In this document: piece after piece, positions 1 through 6,818 of the stretch
Layout of the letters: each line of letters starts with the position of its first letter
How positions within the stretch are numbered: the stretch's first letter is position 1
Source: CAKRHR01 sp964423195
GTDB taxonomy: Bacteria; Bacillota; Clostridia; Lachnospirales; Lachnospiraceae
Direction of reading: 5' to 3'
DNA length: 7,735 bases
NCBI GenBank assembly: GCA_964423195.1
Contig: CAYRDY010000095.1
Location: 1-7,735 of the forward strand
The notes under the pieces: model-generated
Databases searched by the model: none
What the model was told of the DNA's origin: nothing
What the model saw: the letters and a program-made list of their open reading frames with translations, nothing else
Translations under genes and position numbers: made by a program

Positions 1-81
1 CTCATCCACCAGCGTGGTCTTGCCGTGGTCGACATGGGCGATGATCGCTATATTCCGAATATCTTCACGTTTGATCTCCAT
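1..81 (-). CDS. typA: TypA/BipA translational GTPase, N-terminal fragment
   Basis: The first 27 codons are read from the ATG at 81 towards base 1, and the gene continues outside the window. The peptide contains IAIIAHVDHGKTTLVDE, the G1 P-loop signature (AHVDHGKT) of translational GTPases. The opening MEIKREDIRNIAIIAHVDHGKTT-type N terminus (residues 1-23) is that of TypA/BipA; LepA and EF-G start differently. TypA is a cytoplasmic ribosome-associated GTPase linked to stress adaptation and 50S assembly. An AAAGGG ribosome binding site (minus strand, about 91-96) lies upstream of the ATG at suitable spacing. Only the P-loop is visible, so TypA rather than another member of the family rests on the N-terminal wording. 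Confidence 0.88.
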   Translation of the reverse strand, partial: MEIKREDIRNIAIIAHVDHGKTTLVDE

Positions 82-155
82 ATAAATGATCCCTTTCACT
101 GTAGAACTAGATTCATAATCATACCGAAACATTTCATATTTTTCTGAACTTTTAC

Positions 156-183
156 ATCATACCACATCTTTTTAAATTTGCAA
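156..183 (-). promoter_or_regulatory. Sigma-A type promoter for typA
   Basis: Read on the minus strand, TTGCAA (183-178) is followed after 16 nt by TATGAT (161-156). The -10 box matches TATAAT at 5 of 6 bases and is preceded by TGG, giving an extended -10 (TGnTATGAT). Transcription would start near 149, leaving a leader of about 68 nt before the typA ATG. The surroundings are AT-rich. This is sequence inference only. Confidence 0.6.
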
Positions 184-305
184 TATGAAAATTTGACGAA
201 CCGCCGCCCAGCGGCTAAATCCATGCCAAACGCCCATGCGCCGTCTGCGCGGCGCCAGCAGTAAAATGCTGTTGACAGGCTTTTACGGAAAATTTCCTGT
301 AGCGG
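184..305. other. Divergent intergenic spacer with short inverted repeats
   Basis: No gene is visible here. Two small perfect inverted repeats occur: GCCGC-CCA-GCGGC (203-215), and CAGCA with TGCTG around a 6-nt A-rich loop (about 257-272). A TTGACA (272-277) has no acceptable -10 at normal spacing. The hairpins carry no T-run on either strand, so they are not convincing terminators. They could be operator-like sites between the divergent typA and dap promoters, but nothing shows that. Confidence 0.3.
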
Positions 306-332
306 TTGACAGTTTTCGCAAAAAGTGATAAT
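306..332 (+). promoter_or_regulatory. Promoter of the dapA leader
   Basis: A perfect -35 TTGACA (306-311) is followed by GATAAT (327-332, 5 of 6 to consensus) with a 15-nt spacer, slightly shorter than ideal. Transcription would start near 339, just upstream of the lysine aptamer. That is the expected position for a riboswitch leader and supports the call. Confidence 0.65.
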
Positions 333-356
333 CTAAAACAAATCTGACAGAGATAA

Positions 357-526
357 AGTCAATGAGTAGAGGCGCGTTTGAGTGAGTAGCGCGGAGGATA
401 TGACAGGCATAGATGAATCCGCGTGAAAGGGTAGGACGCCGAAGCCTTATACATCCTGAAGTGTATATCGCTGGGCATACGGTGAATAACAGTATGACTG
501 TCATCGGGAGATGGAGTGCTGCTTTT
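357..526 (+). promoter_or_regulatory. Lysine riboswitch (L-box) aptamer
   Basis: The segment carries the conserved words of lysine aptamers in the right order: GAGTAGAGGCGCG (364-376), GTGAGTAGCG (382-391), GTGAAAGGGTAGGACGCCGAAGC (423-445), GCTGG (470-474) and GTGAATAACAGTATGACTGTCA (482-503). The expected five-helix layout can be drawn. P1 is GAGTAG (364-369) with CTGCTT (519-524). P2 includes GGCG (371-374) with CGCC (437-440). P3 is GCGGA (391-395) with TCCGC (418-422). P4 is TATACA (448-453) with TGTATA (462-467). P5 is CATAC (476-480) with GTATG (492-496). A small CATC-GGGA-GATG hairpin (502-513) sits before the 3' strand of P1. These RNAs bind L-lysine and usually switch off lysine biosynthesis or uptake genes in Firmicutes. 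The gene downstream is dapA, which agrees. Confidence 0.95.
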
Positions 527-581
527 GAGAGAATATAATCAGGTGCGCCATGCGGCGTGTTTGATTGCGATTCTGCGGAGC
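516..581 (+). promoter_or_regulatory. Candidate antiterminator of the lysine riboswitch
   Basis: Without lysine, the 3' strand of P1 could leave the aptamer. CTGC (519-522) can pair with GCGG (575-578), extended by 516-517 with 580-581 across one mismatch. AGAAT (530-534) pairs with ATTCT (570-574). A 13-bp hairpin (537-549 with 554-566, several G-U pairs, loop ATGC) closes the middle. This would take up the 5' arm of the terminator (578-585). P1 and this structure share bases 519-522, so they are mutually exclusive, as a transcriptional OFF switch requires. Pairing was drawn by hand without energy calculation. Confidence 0.55.
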
Positions 582-634
582 CGGTACTTTATGACCGGCT
601 CTTTTAAGTGCCCCGCGGCGCTTTGCGGAGCCGG
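574..634 (+). repeat. 11-nt direct repeat of the terminator 5' arm
   Basis: TGCGGAGCCGG occurs at 574-584, in the 5' arm of the riboswitch terminator, and again at 624-634 in the dapA leader. The second copy runs into the palindrome AGCCGGCT (629-636). Its GAGCCGG is complementary over 7 bp to the terminator's 3' arm (CCGGCTC, 595-601), so an alternative hairpin is possible once the RNA has been read through. Whether this matters or is a slippage relic is not known. Confidence 0.7.
578..605 (+). terminator. Intrinsic terminator of the riboswitch expression platform
   Basis: A perfect 8-bp stem, GAGCCGGT (578-585) with ACCGGCTC (594-601), has an 8-nt loop and is followed directly by TTTT (602-605). 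It lies between the lysine aptamer and dapA. It is therefore the likely premature stop used when lysine is bound. The T-run is short for a strong terminator, which fits conditional use. Confidence 0.85.
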
Positions 635-682
635 CTGCTTCGTGCTATGCATACTTTATCGCAATTAAAGGAGGGTCATATT

Positions 683-1567
683 ATGTCAATTTTTAAGGGC
701 GCGGGCGTGGCCATCGTCACGCCGATGCATGCGGATGGTTCCGTCAATTATGAGAAACTTGGGGAGTTGGTCGACTGGCAGATCGCAAACAGCACGGATG
801 CCATTATCATCACTGGGACGACCGGTGAGTCCTCGACCCTGTCCGAGGCGGAGCATATCGAGGTGATCAGAGCCTGCGTGGCCGCCGCGCGCAAGCGGGT
901 GCCGGTGATCGCCGGCACGGGTTCCAACAGCACGGAGACGGCCATTATGCTGACGAGAGAGGCAGAGAAGGCCGGCGCCGACGCGGCGCTGCTCGTCAGC
1001 CCGTATTACAATAAGGCGACGCAGAAGGGGCTGATCGCGCATTACACCGAGATCGCGAAGCACACGGATCTTCCGCTGGTGCTCTACAATATCGCCAGCC
1101 GCACCGGCATCAATATCGAGCCGGCCACGGTGGTGACGCTCGCCAAGACCTGTGACAATGTGGTCGCGGTCAAGGAGGCCAGCGGCAATATCTCACAGAT
1201 CGCGACGCTGATGCAGCTCGCGGAGGGGTGCGTGGATCTCTACTCAGGAAATGATGATCAGATCACCCCGATCATGTCGCTGGGCGGCCTGGGTGTCATC
1301 TCGGTGCTCTCCAATGTGGCGCCGCGCCAGACGCATGAGATCGCGGCGTCATTTCTTGAGGGACGTGTCGAGGAGAGCGCGAAACTCCAGCTTGCGGCGT
1401 TGCCGCTCATCCATGCGCTGTTTAGCGAGGTCAACCCGATTCCGGTGAAAAAGGCCATGAATCTGATGGGCCTGGATGCCGGCCCGGTGAGGCTGCCGTT
1501 GACGGAGATGGAGGACGCCCACGCGGAGAAACTGGCCGAGGCCATGAGGGATTACGGTCTGCTGTGA
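683..1567 (+). CDS. dapA: 4-hydroxy-tetrahydrodipicolinate synthase
   Basis: A 294-residue protein, the usual DapA length. It condenses pyruvate with L-aspartate-4-semialdehyde, the first committed step towards diaminopimelate and lysine, in the cytoplasm as a TIM-barrel enzyme. Family marks are all present: GTTGES (residues 45-50) with the two active-site threonines, SPYYNK (106-111) with the tyrosine contributed across subunits, YNIASRTG (135-142) with the proton-relay Tyr135 and substrate-binding Arg140, and VAVKEASGN (161-169) with the Schiff-base Lys164. Ala138 sits where many homologues have proline. The start at 683 is chosen because AAAGGAGGG (667-675) lies 7 nt upstream and MSIFKG is a typical DapA N terminus. 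An in-frame GTG at 608 would start within three bases of the end of the terminator T-run and has no ribosome binding site. Expression is expected to fall when lysine binds the upstream riboswitch. dapB follows after 107 nt. Confidence 0.96.
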   Translation: MSIFKGAGVAIVTPMHADGSVNYEKLGELVDWQIANSTDAIIITGTTGESSTLSEAEHIEVIRACVAAARKRVPVIAGTGSNSTETAIMLTREAEKAGADAALLVSPYYNKATQKGLIAHYTEIAKHTDLPLVLYNIASRTGINIEPATVVTLAKTCDNVVAVKEASGNISQIATLMQLAEGCVDLYSGNDDQITPIMSLGGLGVISVLSNVAPRQTHEIAASFLEGRVEESAKLQLAALPLIHALFSEVNPIPVKKAMNLMGLDAGPVRLPLTEMEDAHAEKLAEAMRDYGLL

Positions 1568-1674
1568 GTTTATTGAGAGCCATGAGCGCCCGCGGTGGAT
1601 TTGCGCGTTGATGAAGACCGCTATCATCTCGCGGATAAGCGGCGCGATAGAGTTTTATGGAGGAAAATTTCGTT

Positions 1675-2433
1675 ATGGTTAAGATATTATTGCATGGATG
1701 CAACGGGGCGATGGGACAGGTGATCACCGGCCTGGCGGCGGAGAGTGAGGATGTAAAAATCGTGGCGGGCGTCGACGTGACTGAGAAGGGCGATGCCGGC
1801 TATCCGGTCTTCGGGTGCCTGAGGGACTGCGACATTCCGGCGGATGTGATCGTCGATTTTTCGGTGGCACCGGCAGTGGACGCTGTGCTCGACTATGCGC
1901 TGGAGAGACGGATGCCGGCGGTGATCTGCACGACCGGACTCTCTGAGGCGCAGCTGCAAAGGGTGCGGGAAGTGTCGGAAAAGGTGGCCGTGCTGCGCTC
2001 GGCCAATATGTCCTTGGGCGTGAATACGGTCTTTAAGCTGGCGGCAGCGGCGGCCAGGATCCTCGCTGACGCCGGATATGATATTGAGATTGTGGAAAAG
2101 CATCATCACCGCAAGCTGGACGCGCCGTCCGGTACGGCGCTGGCGATCGCCGACGCCATCAATGAGGTGATGGACCACAGGTATGTGTACAAGCTGGACA
2201 GGAGCGGTGAGCGCGCCCGCCGGCAGCCAAATGAGATCGGCATTCAGGCGGTGCGCGGCGGCTCGATCGTCGGCGAGCACGAGGTATTGTTCTGCGGCCC
2301 GGATGAGGTGATCGAGATCAAGCACACGGCTTATTCGCGGGCGATTTTCGGAAAGGGCGCGCTGGCGGCAGCCGTGTATCTGGCAGATAAGCAGCCGGGA
2401 CTGTATACCATGGGAGATGTCATCGACGGCTGA
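1675..2433 (+). CDS. dapB: 4-hydroxy-tetrahydrodipicolinate reductase
   Basis: A 252-residue protein that reduces the DapA product to tetrahydrodipicolinate with NAD(P)H. The N-terminal Rossmann domain has GCNGAMGQ (residues 8-15) for nucleotide binding and VIVDFSVAPAV (58-68). CTTGLS (85-90) and SANMSLGVN (109-117) are family-typical. The C-terminal domain carries EKHHHRKLDAPSGTA (141-155), with catalytic His143 and Lys147 and the substrate-binding SGT. The start at 1675 is preferred because GGAGGAAA (1659-1666) sits 8-11 nt upstream. The in-frame ATG at 1657 overlaps that site and would add six residues. The 107 nt after dapA hold no terminator with a T-run. Pairing with dapA gives two successive pathway steps, probably one transcript under the lysine riboswitch. 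Confidence 0.96.
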   Translation: MVKILLHGCNGAMGQVITGLAAESEDVKIVAGVDVTEKGDAGYPVFGCLRDCDIPADVIVDFSVAPAVDAVLDYALERRMPAVICTTGLSEAQLQRVREVSEKVAVLRSANMSLGVNTVFKLAAAAARILADAGYDIEIVEKHHHRKLDAPSGTALAIADAINEVMDHRYVYKLDRSGERARRQPNEIGIQAVRGGSIVGEHEVLFCGPDEVIEIKHTAYSRAIFGKGALAAAVYLADKQPGLYTMGDVIDG

Positions 2434-2520
2434 GATGCCCATGCCGACGGTGACAGAAGTGCAAGGGTCGCGGCGTTTTGACGGCTTGGGATTTGCCCGG
2501 AAGGATAGGGAGAAATCATT

Positions 2521-2625
2521 ATGAGCGCAGCACAGGAGAAAGTCGCGGCGGTTTGGGATCTGTCCGGAATGAGATATTTGGATTGCGGGAGGACGATATG
2601 GCGGAGTTTAGCGAAAATCAGTTGA
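2521..2625 (+). CDS. Possible 34-codon leader ORF overlapping the fbp start
   Basis: An ATG at 2521 follows AGGGAGA (2507-2513) at 7-nt spacing, a better-than-random ribosome binding site. The ORF begins MSAAQEKVAAVWDLSG, ends with TGA at 2623-2625, and overlaps the first 28 nt of fbp in another frame. I recognise no domain, signal peptide or membrane segment. It could be a leader peptide coupling translation to fbp, a small independent protein, or chance. The good start signal and the overlap are what can be seen; a function is not. Confidence 0.3.
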   Translation: MSAAQEKVAAVWDLSGMRYLDCGRTIWRSLAKIS

Positions 2626-4564
2626 GGTATCTGAGGTTATTGTCGCAGAAATATCCGACGATCGCTGCGGCGTCGACGGAGGTGATCAACCTTGAGGCGA
2701 TCTTAAATCTGCCCAAGGGCACGGAGCACGTGCTGAGCGATCTGCACGGCGAGGCGGACCGATTTCTCCATGTGCTGAAAAACGGTTCCGGCGCGGTCAA
2801 GGTCAAGATTGAGGAGGAATTCGGCCATACCATCAGTATGCGCGACAAGAAACGTCTGGCGACCCTGATCTATTATCCGGAGGAAAAGCTGGAGCTGATC
2901 GAAAAAGAAGAGGAGGACATGGACGACTGGTACGCGATCACGCTGCTGAGGCTCATTCGCATGTGTAAGCGTGTCTTCTCAAAATACACCCGTTCCAAGG
3001 TGCGCAAGGCGCTGCCGAAAGATTTCGCCTACATCATCGAGGAACTGATCTATGAGCGCGTCGATTTTGCCGATAAGGAAGACTATTATAATGAAATCAT
3101 TTCCGCGATTATTCGCATTCACAGGGCGAAAGATTTTATCATCGCCCTGTGCGAGCTGATTCAGCGGCTGGTCATCGATCACCTGCACATCGTGGGCGAC
3201 ATCTTTGACAGAGGACCGGGAGCGGCCACCATCATGGACTGCCTGATGAATTATCACTCGGTGGACATCCAGTGGGGCAATCACGATGTCCTGTGGATGG
3301 GTGCGGCCTCCGGCCACGCGGCGTGCATCGCCAATGTGATCCGCATCTGCGCGAAGTACGGCAATCTCGACACGCTGGAGGATGATTACGGCATCAATCT
3401 GATTCCTCTGGCGAATCTGGCGATGAGCGCCTACGCGGATGACGACTGCGAGCTCTTCGCGGTCGACCATCACCGAAACGAGGTCAGCCAGATTGATATT
3501 GTGCTGGAAAAGCGCATGCACAAGGCGATCTCCATGATCCAGTTCAAGCTGGAGGGGCAGCTCATCATGCGGCGGCCAGAGTTTCACATGAATGACCGCC
3601 TGCTGCTCGACAAGATTGACTATGACGAGAAGGTGGTCACGATCGATGACCAGGCCTATCCGATGCTGGATGGCTTTTTTCCGACGATCGACCCGTATGA
3701 CCCTTACCGGCTGAGCGAGGCCGAGCAGGACGTCATGGACAGGCTCACGCGCGCGTTCGTCAACTGTGAGAAATTGCAGAAGCACGTCCAGTTTTTGTTC
3801 AAGGCGGGCAGCCTGTATTTGACTTATAATAATAATCTCTATTACCATGGCTGTATTCCGTTCAATGAGGACGGGAGTTTCCGAAGTGTGAGGCTGAAGG
3901 GCAGGGACTACAGCGGCAAGGCGCTCTATGATTTTCTTGAAAATTACGCGCGCAAGGGGTATTACCTGACAAATGACCCGGAGGAGCGCAGTTACGGGCA
4001 GGATATCATGTGGTTTATCTGGTCCAATGAAAATTCTCCGGTCTACGGCAAAGAAAAGATGGCGACATTTGAGCGCTACTTCTTGAGTGACCGCAAGGTC
4101 AGGGAGGAGCGCAAGAATTATTATTATCACTTTATCGAGCAGGAAGAATACTGTGACAAGATCATCCGCGAGTTCGGCCTCGACCCGAAGACCGCGCACG
4201 TCGTCAACGGACATATGCCGGTGAAGTTCAAGTCCGGCGAGAGTCCGATCAAGGGCAACGGCAAGCTAATGATCATCGACGGCGGTTTCTCCAAGGCCTA
4301 TCAGGCCACGACCGGCATCGCCGGATATACGCTGATCTACAATTCCTACGGCCTGCGGCTGGTGGCGCATGAGCCGTTTGAGAGCTTTGAGAAGTCGATC
4401 GTGGATGAGACGGACATCAAGTCCGACGGGTTCATGGTCAAGGAGTTCGAGGTGCGGCAGAAAGTGGCCGATACGGATAATGGCCGCGCGCTGCGGGAGA
4501 ATATCAATGATTTGAAAATGCTGCTCGAAGCCTACCGGACGGGCGTCATCCGCGAGAAAATTGT
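2598..4564 (+). CDS. fbp: Fructose-1,6-bisphosphatase, class III (3' end in assembly gap)
   Basis: 655 complete codons are visible before the N run, close to the full length of class III enzymes (about 640-670), so only a few C-terminal residues and the stop should be hidden. It hydrolyses fructose 1,6-bisphosphate to fructose 6-phosphate for gluconeogenesis. Class III enzymes share the calcineurin-like metallophosphatase core, and its metal-site motifs are visible: SDLHGE (residues 47-52), GDIFDRGP (200-207), WGNHD (226-230), HGCIP (417-421) and NGHMPVK (537-543). Long stretches such as NLPKGTEH (37-44), YTRSKVRKALP (130-140), NYHSVDIQWGNHD (218-230) and DGGFSKAYQATTGIAGYTL (561-579) match the Bacillus subtilis type as I remember it. 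The start at 2598 has GGGAGGA (2587-2593) 4-5 nt upstream. An in-frame TTG at 2478 lacks a good ribosome binding site. The enzyme follows dapB after 164 nt in the same direction. Confidence 0.95.
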
Positions 4565-4664
4565 NNNNNNNNNNNNNNNNNNNNNNNNNNNNNNNNNNNN
4601 NNNNNNNNNNNNNNNNNNNNNNNNNNNNNNNNNNNNNNNNNNNNNNNNNNNNNNNNNNNNNNNN
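4565..4664. other. Assembly gap of exactly 100 N
   Basis: Exactly 100 unknown bases, a conventional placeholder, so the true distance is not known. It hides the last codons and stop of fbp and part of the fbp-nadE intergenic region. Any terminator, promoter or further gene between fbp and nadE could be here. Confidence 0.97.
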
Positions 4665-4723
4665 GATAGGGGTCGACCGCCTTGTGAAAAAATGGCGGCA
4701 GTATTATACAGTGGGAGGAAATC

Positions 4724-6697
4724 ATGAGGGACGGATTTATCAAAGTGGCGGCGGCGACACCTCTGATCGAGGTGGCGGACTGCATGTACAATGCCGGAAA
4801 TATCGCGGCGATGATGCGAGAGGCGCATGAGGCGGGTGTCCGGCTGGCCGTGTTTCCGGAGCTCTGCCTGACGGGGTATACCTGCGGTGAGCTCTTTTTG
4901 CAGGAAACACTGCTGGACGGCGCGCTGGAGGCTCTGAGATATCTCGCGGCCGAGAGCGCGGACCTTGAGATGGCCGCAATCGTTGGTCTGCCGATGCTGC
5001 GCGGCCACAAGCTCTACAATGTGGCGGCCGTGATCTGTCGGGGACGGGTACTCGGCTTTGTGCCGAAGCGGAATCTGCCGAATTATTCGGAGTTCTATGA
5101 GGCGCGCCATTTTGAGGCGGGTAATGAGATCCCGGTGAATGTGAATTTTGACGGGCGGCAGGTGCCTTTCGGGACGAATATCATCTTTGAGTGCCGCGGT
5201 GTGCCGGGCTTTTCCTTTGCCGCGGAGATCTGCGAGGATCTGTGGGTGTGCGCGCCGCCGAGCGAGTCGCACGCGGTGCACGGCGCGATGCTGATCGCCA
5301 ATCTGTCCGCGAGCGACGAGATCACCGGCAAGGACAATTACCGCAGGTCACTGGTGACCGGCCAGTCCGGACGGCTGGTGTGCGGCTATATCTACGCGGA
5401 TGCCGGAGAGGGCGAGTCCACGCAGGATCTGGTATTTTCCGGACATGACCTGATCGCCGAAAACGGCGTGATGCTCGCGGAATCCGAGCGCTTCGGCCAC
5501 GGCATGATCATCAGCGAGATCGATGTGCAGAAGCTCATGGCGGAGCGGCGCCGCATGACCACTTACAAAGAAGTCACCGATGATACCTATGTGCGCGTCC
5601 CGTTTGAGGTGGCGGTCGGCGAGACGAAGCTCACCCGCCACATTGACCCCGCGCCGTTTGTGCCGGGCGACAGAGCGCTGCGCCGGAAGCGGTGCGAGGA
5701 GATTCTCACCATTCAGGCGATGGGACTTAAAAAAAGACTTGTACACACCAAAAGCCGGCACGCGGTGGTCGGCATTTCCGGCGGTCTGGATTCGACGCTG
5801 GCGCTGCTGGTGACGTCGCGGGCATTTGATATGGCGGGCATCGACCGCAAGGCTATCATCGCGGTCACCATGCCGTGTTTTGGCACCACCGACCGGACGT
5901 ACAGAAATGCCTGCACGCTGGTCCGAAAGCTGGGCGCGACGCTTCGCGAGGTGGATATCAAGGCGGCGGTGCGTCTGCATTTTGAGGACATCGGTCAGGA
6001 TCCGCAGGCGCACGATGTCACCTATGAGAACAGCCAGGCCAGAGAGCGCACGCAGGTCCTGATGGACATCGCCAATCAGTGCGGCGGCTTGGTCATCGGC
6101 ACCGGCGACTTGTCTGAACTGGCGCTGGGCTGGGCGACGTACAACGGCGACCACATGTCTATGTACGGCGTCAACGCCTCGATCCCGAAGACACTGGTGC
6201 GGCATCTGGTGCGCTATTTCGCGGACACCTGCCGGGATGGCGCGGACGGCGGCGCGAAAGCACCGGAAAGTCAGGGGGCTGCGAGTGGTGCGGCAGATGA
6301 TTTGAGCGCCACGCTCTATGATATTCTGGACACGCCGGTGAGTCCGGAGCTGATTCCCCCGAAGGACGGCGAGATTTCCCAGAGAACGGAGGATCTGGTG
6401 GGGCCTTACGAGCTGCATGATTTCTTTTTGTACTATATGCTGCGCTTCGGCATGCATCCCGCAAAAATATTTCGCCTGGCGCAGATTGCTTTTGAGGGCA
6501 CCTACGACAGGGCGACGATCTACAAATGGCTGCGCACGTTTTACCGGCGGTTTTTCTCCCAGCAGTTCAAGCGTTCCTGCCTGCCGGACGGCCCGAAAGT
6601 CGGATCCGTCGCCGTATCGCCGAGGGGCGATCTGCGGATGCCGAGCGACGCGTCGGTGCGACTGTGGATGCGGGAGATCGACGAGATCGCGCCGTGA
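4724..6697 (+). CDS. nadE: Glutamine-dependent NAD+ synthetase
   Basis: A 657-residue two-domain enzyme making NAD+ from deamido-NAD+, ATP and glutamine-derived ammonia. The N-terminal nitrilase-like glutaminase domain (about 1-290) shows the Glu-Lys-Cys triad: Glu46 in FPELCLTGY, Lys115 in FVPKRNLPNY and Cys170 in AAEICEDLW. The C-terminal synthetase domain has the ATP-pyrophosphatase P-loop SGGLDST (352-358), GTGDLSELALGWATYNGDHMS (459-479) and DTPVSPELIPP (536-546). It ends in the conserved tail with FKRSCLPDGPKVGSVAVSPR (615-634). The start is set by GGGAGGAA (4713-4720). Residues about 503-526 form a Gly/Ala-rich, low-complexity insertion just before the LYDILDTPVSPEL motif. The insertion point is probably a surface loop. 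The gene is downstream of dapAB-fbp in the same direction; the gap prevents a decision on co-transcription. Part of its 3' end is repeated after the stop. Confidence 0.96.
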   Translation: MRDGFIKVAAATPLIEVADCMYNAGNIAAMMREAHEAGVRLAVFPELCLTGYTCGELFLQETLLDGALEALRYLAAESADLEMAAIVGLPMLRGHKLYNVAAVICRGRVLGFVPKRNLPNYSEFYEARHFEAGNEIPVNVNFDGRQVPFGTNIIFECRGVPGFSFAAEICEDLWVCAPPSESHAVHGAMLIANLSASDEITGKDNYRRSLVTGQSGRLVCGYIYADAGEGESTQDLVFSGHDLIAENGVMLAESERFGHGMIISEIDVQKLMAERRRMTTYKEVTDDTYVRVPFEVAVGETKLTRHIDPAPFVPGDRALRRKRCEEILTIQAMGLKKRLVHTKSRHAVVGISGGLDSTLALLVTSRAFDMAGIDRKAIIAVTMPCFGTTDRTYRNACTLVRKLGATLREVDIKAAVRLHFEDIGQDPQAHDVTYENSQARERTQVLMDIANQCGGLVIGTGDLSELALGWATYNGDHMSMYGVNASIPKTLVRHLVRYFADTCRDGADGGAKAPESQGAASGAADDLSATLYDILDTPVSPELIPPKDGEISQRTEDLVGPYELHDFFLYYMLRFGMHPAKIFRLAQIAFEGTYDRATIYKWLRTFYRRFFSQQFKRSCLPDGPKVGSVAVSPRGDLRMPSDASVRLWMREIDEIAP

Positions 6698-6757
6698 GCG
6701 CGAGGAACGCACAGCGACACGTCAGTGCGGCTGTGGATACTGAGATAGACGAGATTA
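6645..6757 (+). repeat. Tandem degenerate duplication of the nadE 3' end
   Basis: Bases 6645-6687 at the end of nadE recur at 6714-6755, after the stop codon. About 36 of 43 aligned positions are identical, with a single one-base deletion in the second copy. The two copies start 69 nt (23 codons) apart, so the second begins in the nadE frame. Reading on from the stop gives S-RGTH-SDTSVRLW, against PRGDLRMP-SDASVRLW in the gene. After the deletion the frame shifts to TEIDEI, against REIDEI. Several differences are in third codon positions. It looks like a partial duplication or an older version of the C terminus left outside the ORF. Confidence 0.8.
6698..6757 (+). pseudogene. Remnant of the nadE C terminus
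   Basis: This 60-nt stretch after the nadE stop still encodes a recognisable copy of the last nadE residues. The in-frame words are RG, SDTSVRLW and, after a one-base deletion, TEIDEI. It has no start or ribosome binding site of its own and hits a stop two codons after the deletion. It is most simply non-coding debris from duplication of the gene end. Confidence 0.55.
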
Positions 6758-6780
6758 TGTTGTGGACGCGGGGGTTTTTT

Positions 6781-6808
6781 TTCACTGCAAACGGCGTGAA
6801 TTTATATG
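6781..6808 (+). promoter_or_regulatory. Weak candidate promoter for the structured RNA
   Basis: TTCACT (6781-6786, 4 of 6) and TATATG (6803-6808, 4 of 6) are 16 nt apart in an AT-rich stretch. Transcription would start near 6815. With the terminator at 6991-7019 this would give an RNA of about 205 nt. Both boxes are poor matches, and the RNA could instead be the 3' part of a longer nadE transcript. Confidence 0.25.
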
Positions 6809-6818
6809 AAGTGAAAAT

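Noticed and set aside
272..300. First TTGACA in the dap leader region as a second promoter
   Set aside because: No -10-like hexamer is present at 16-18 nt; the copy at 306 has a good partner.
608..682. Upstream in-frame GTG start for dapA
   Set aside because: It would begin three bases after the riboswitch terminator and has no ribosome binding site. The ATG at 683 has an excellent one and gives a normal N terminus.
1687..2442. 251-codon ORF on the minus strand opposite dapB
   Set aside because: It covers dapB almost exactly in antisense and shows no family signature.
2478..2506. TTGACG as a promoter for fbp, and TTG 2478 as the fbp start
   Set aside because: No acceptable -10 box lies 15-19 nt downstream, and the TTG lacks a ribosome binding site; ATG 2598 has a good one.
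2979..4214. 411-codon ORF on the minus strand opposite fbp
   Set aside because: It is the mirror frame of a clear fbp with intact catalytic motifs. It has no recognisable domain of its own and no supported start.
4682..4710. TTGTGA-17 nt-TATACA as a promoter for nadE
   Set aside because: Both boxes match poorly, and transcription would start inside the ribosome binding site, leaving almost no leader.
5348..6712. 454-codon ORF on the minus strand opposite nadE
   Set aside because: It is a GC-rich shadow of nadE; composition and lack of any motif argue against a gene.
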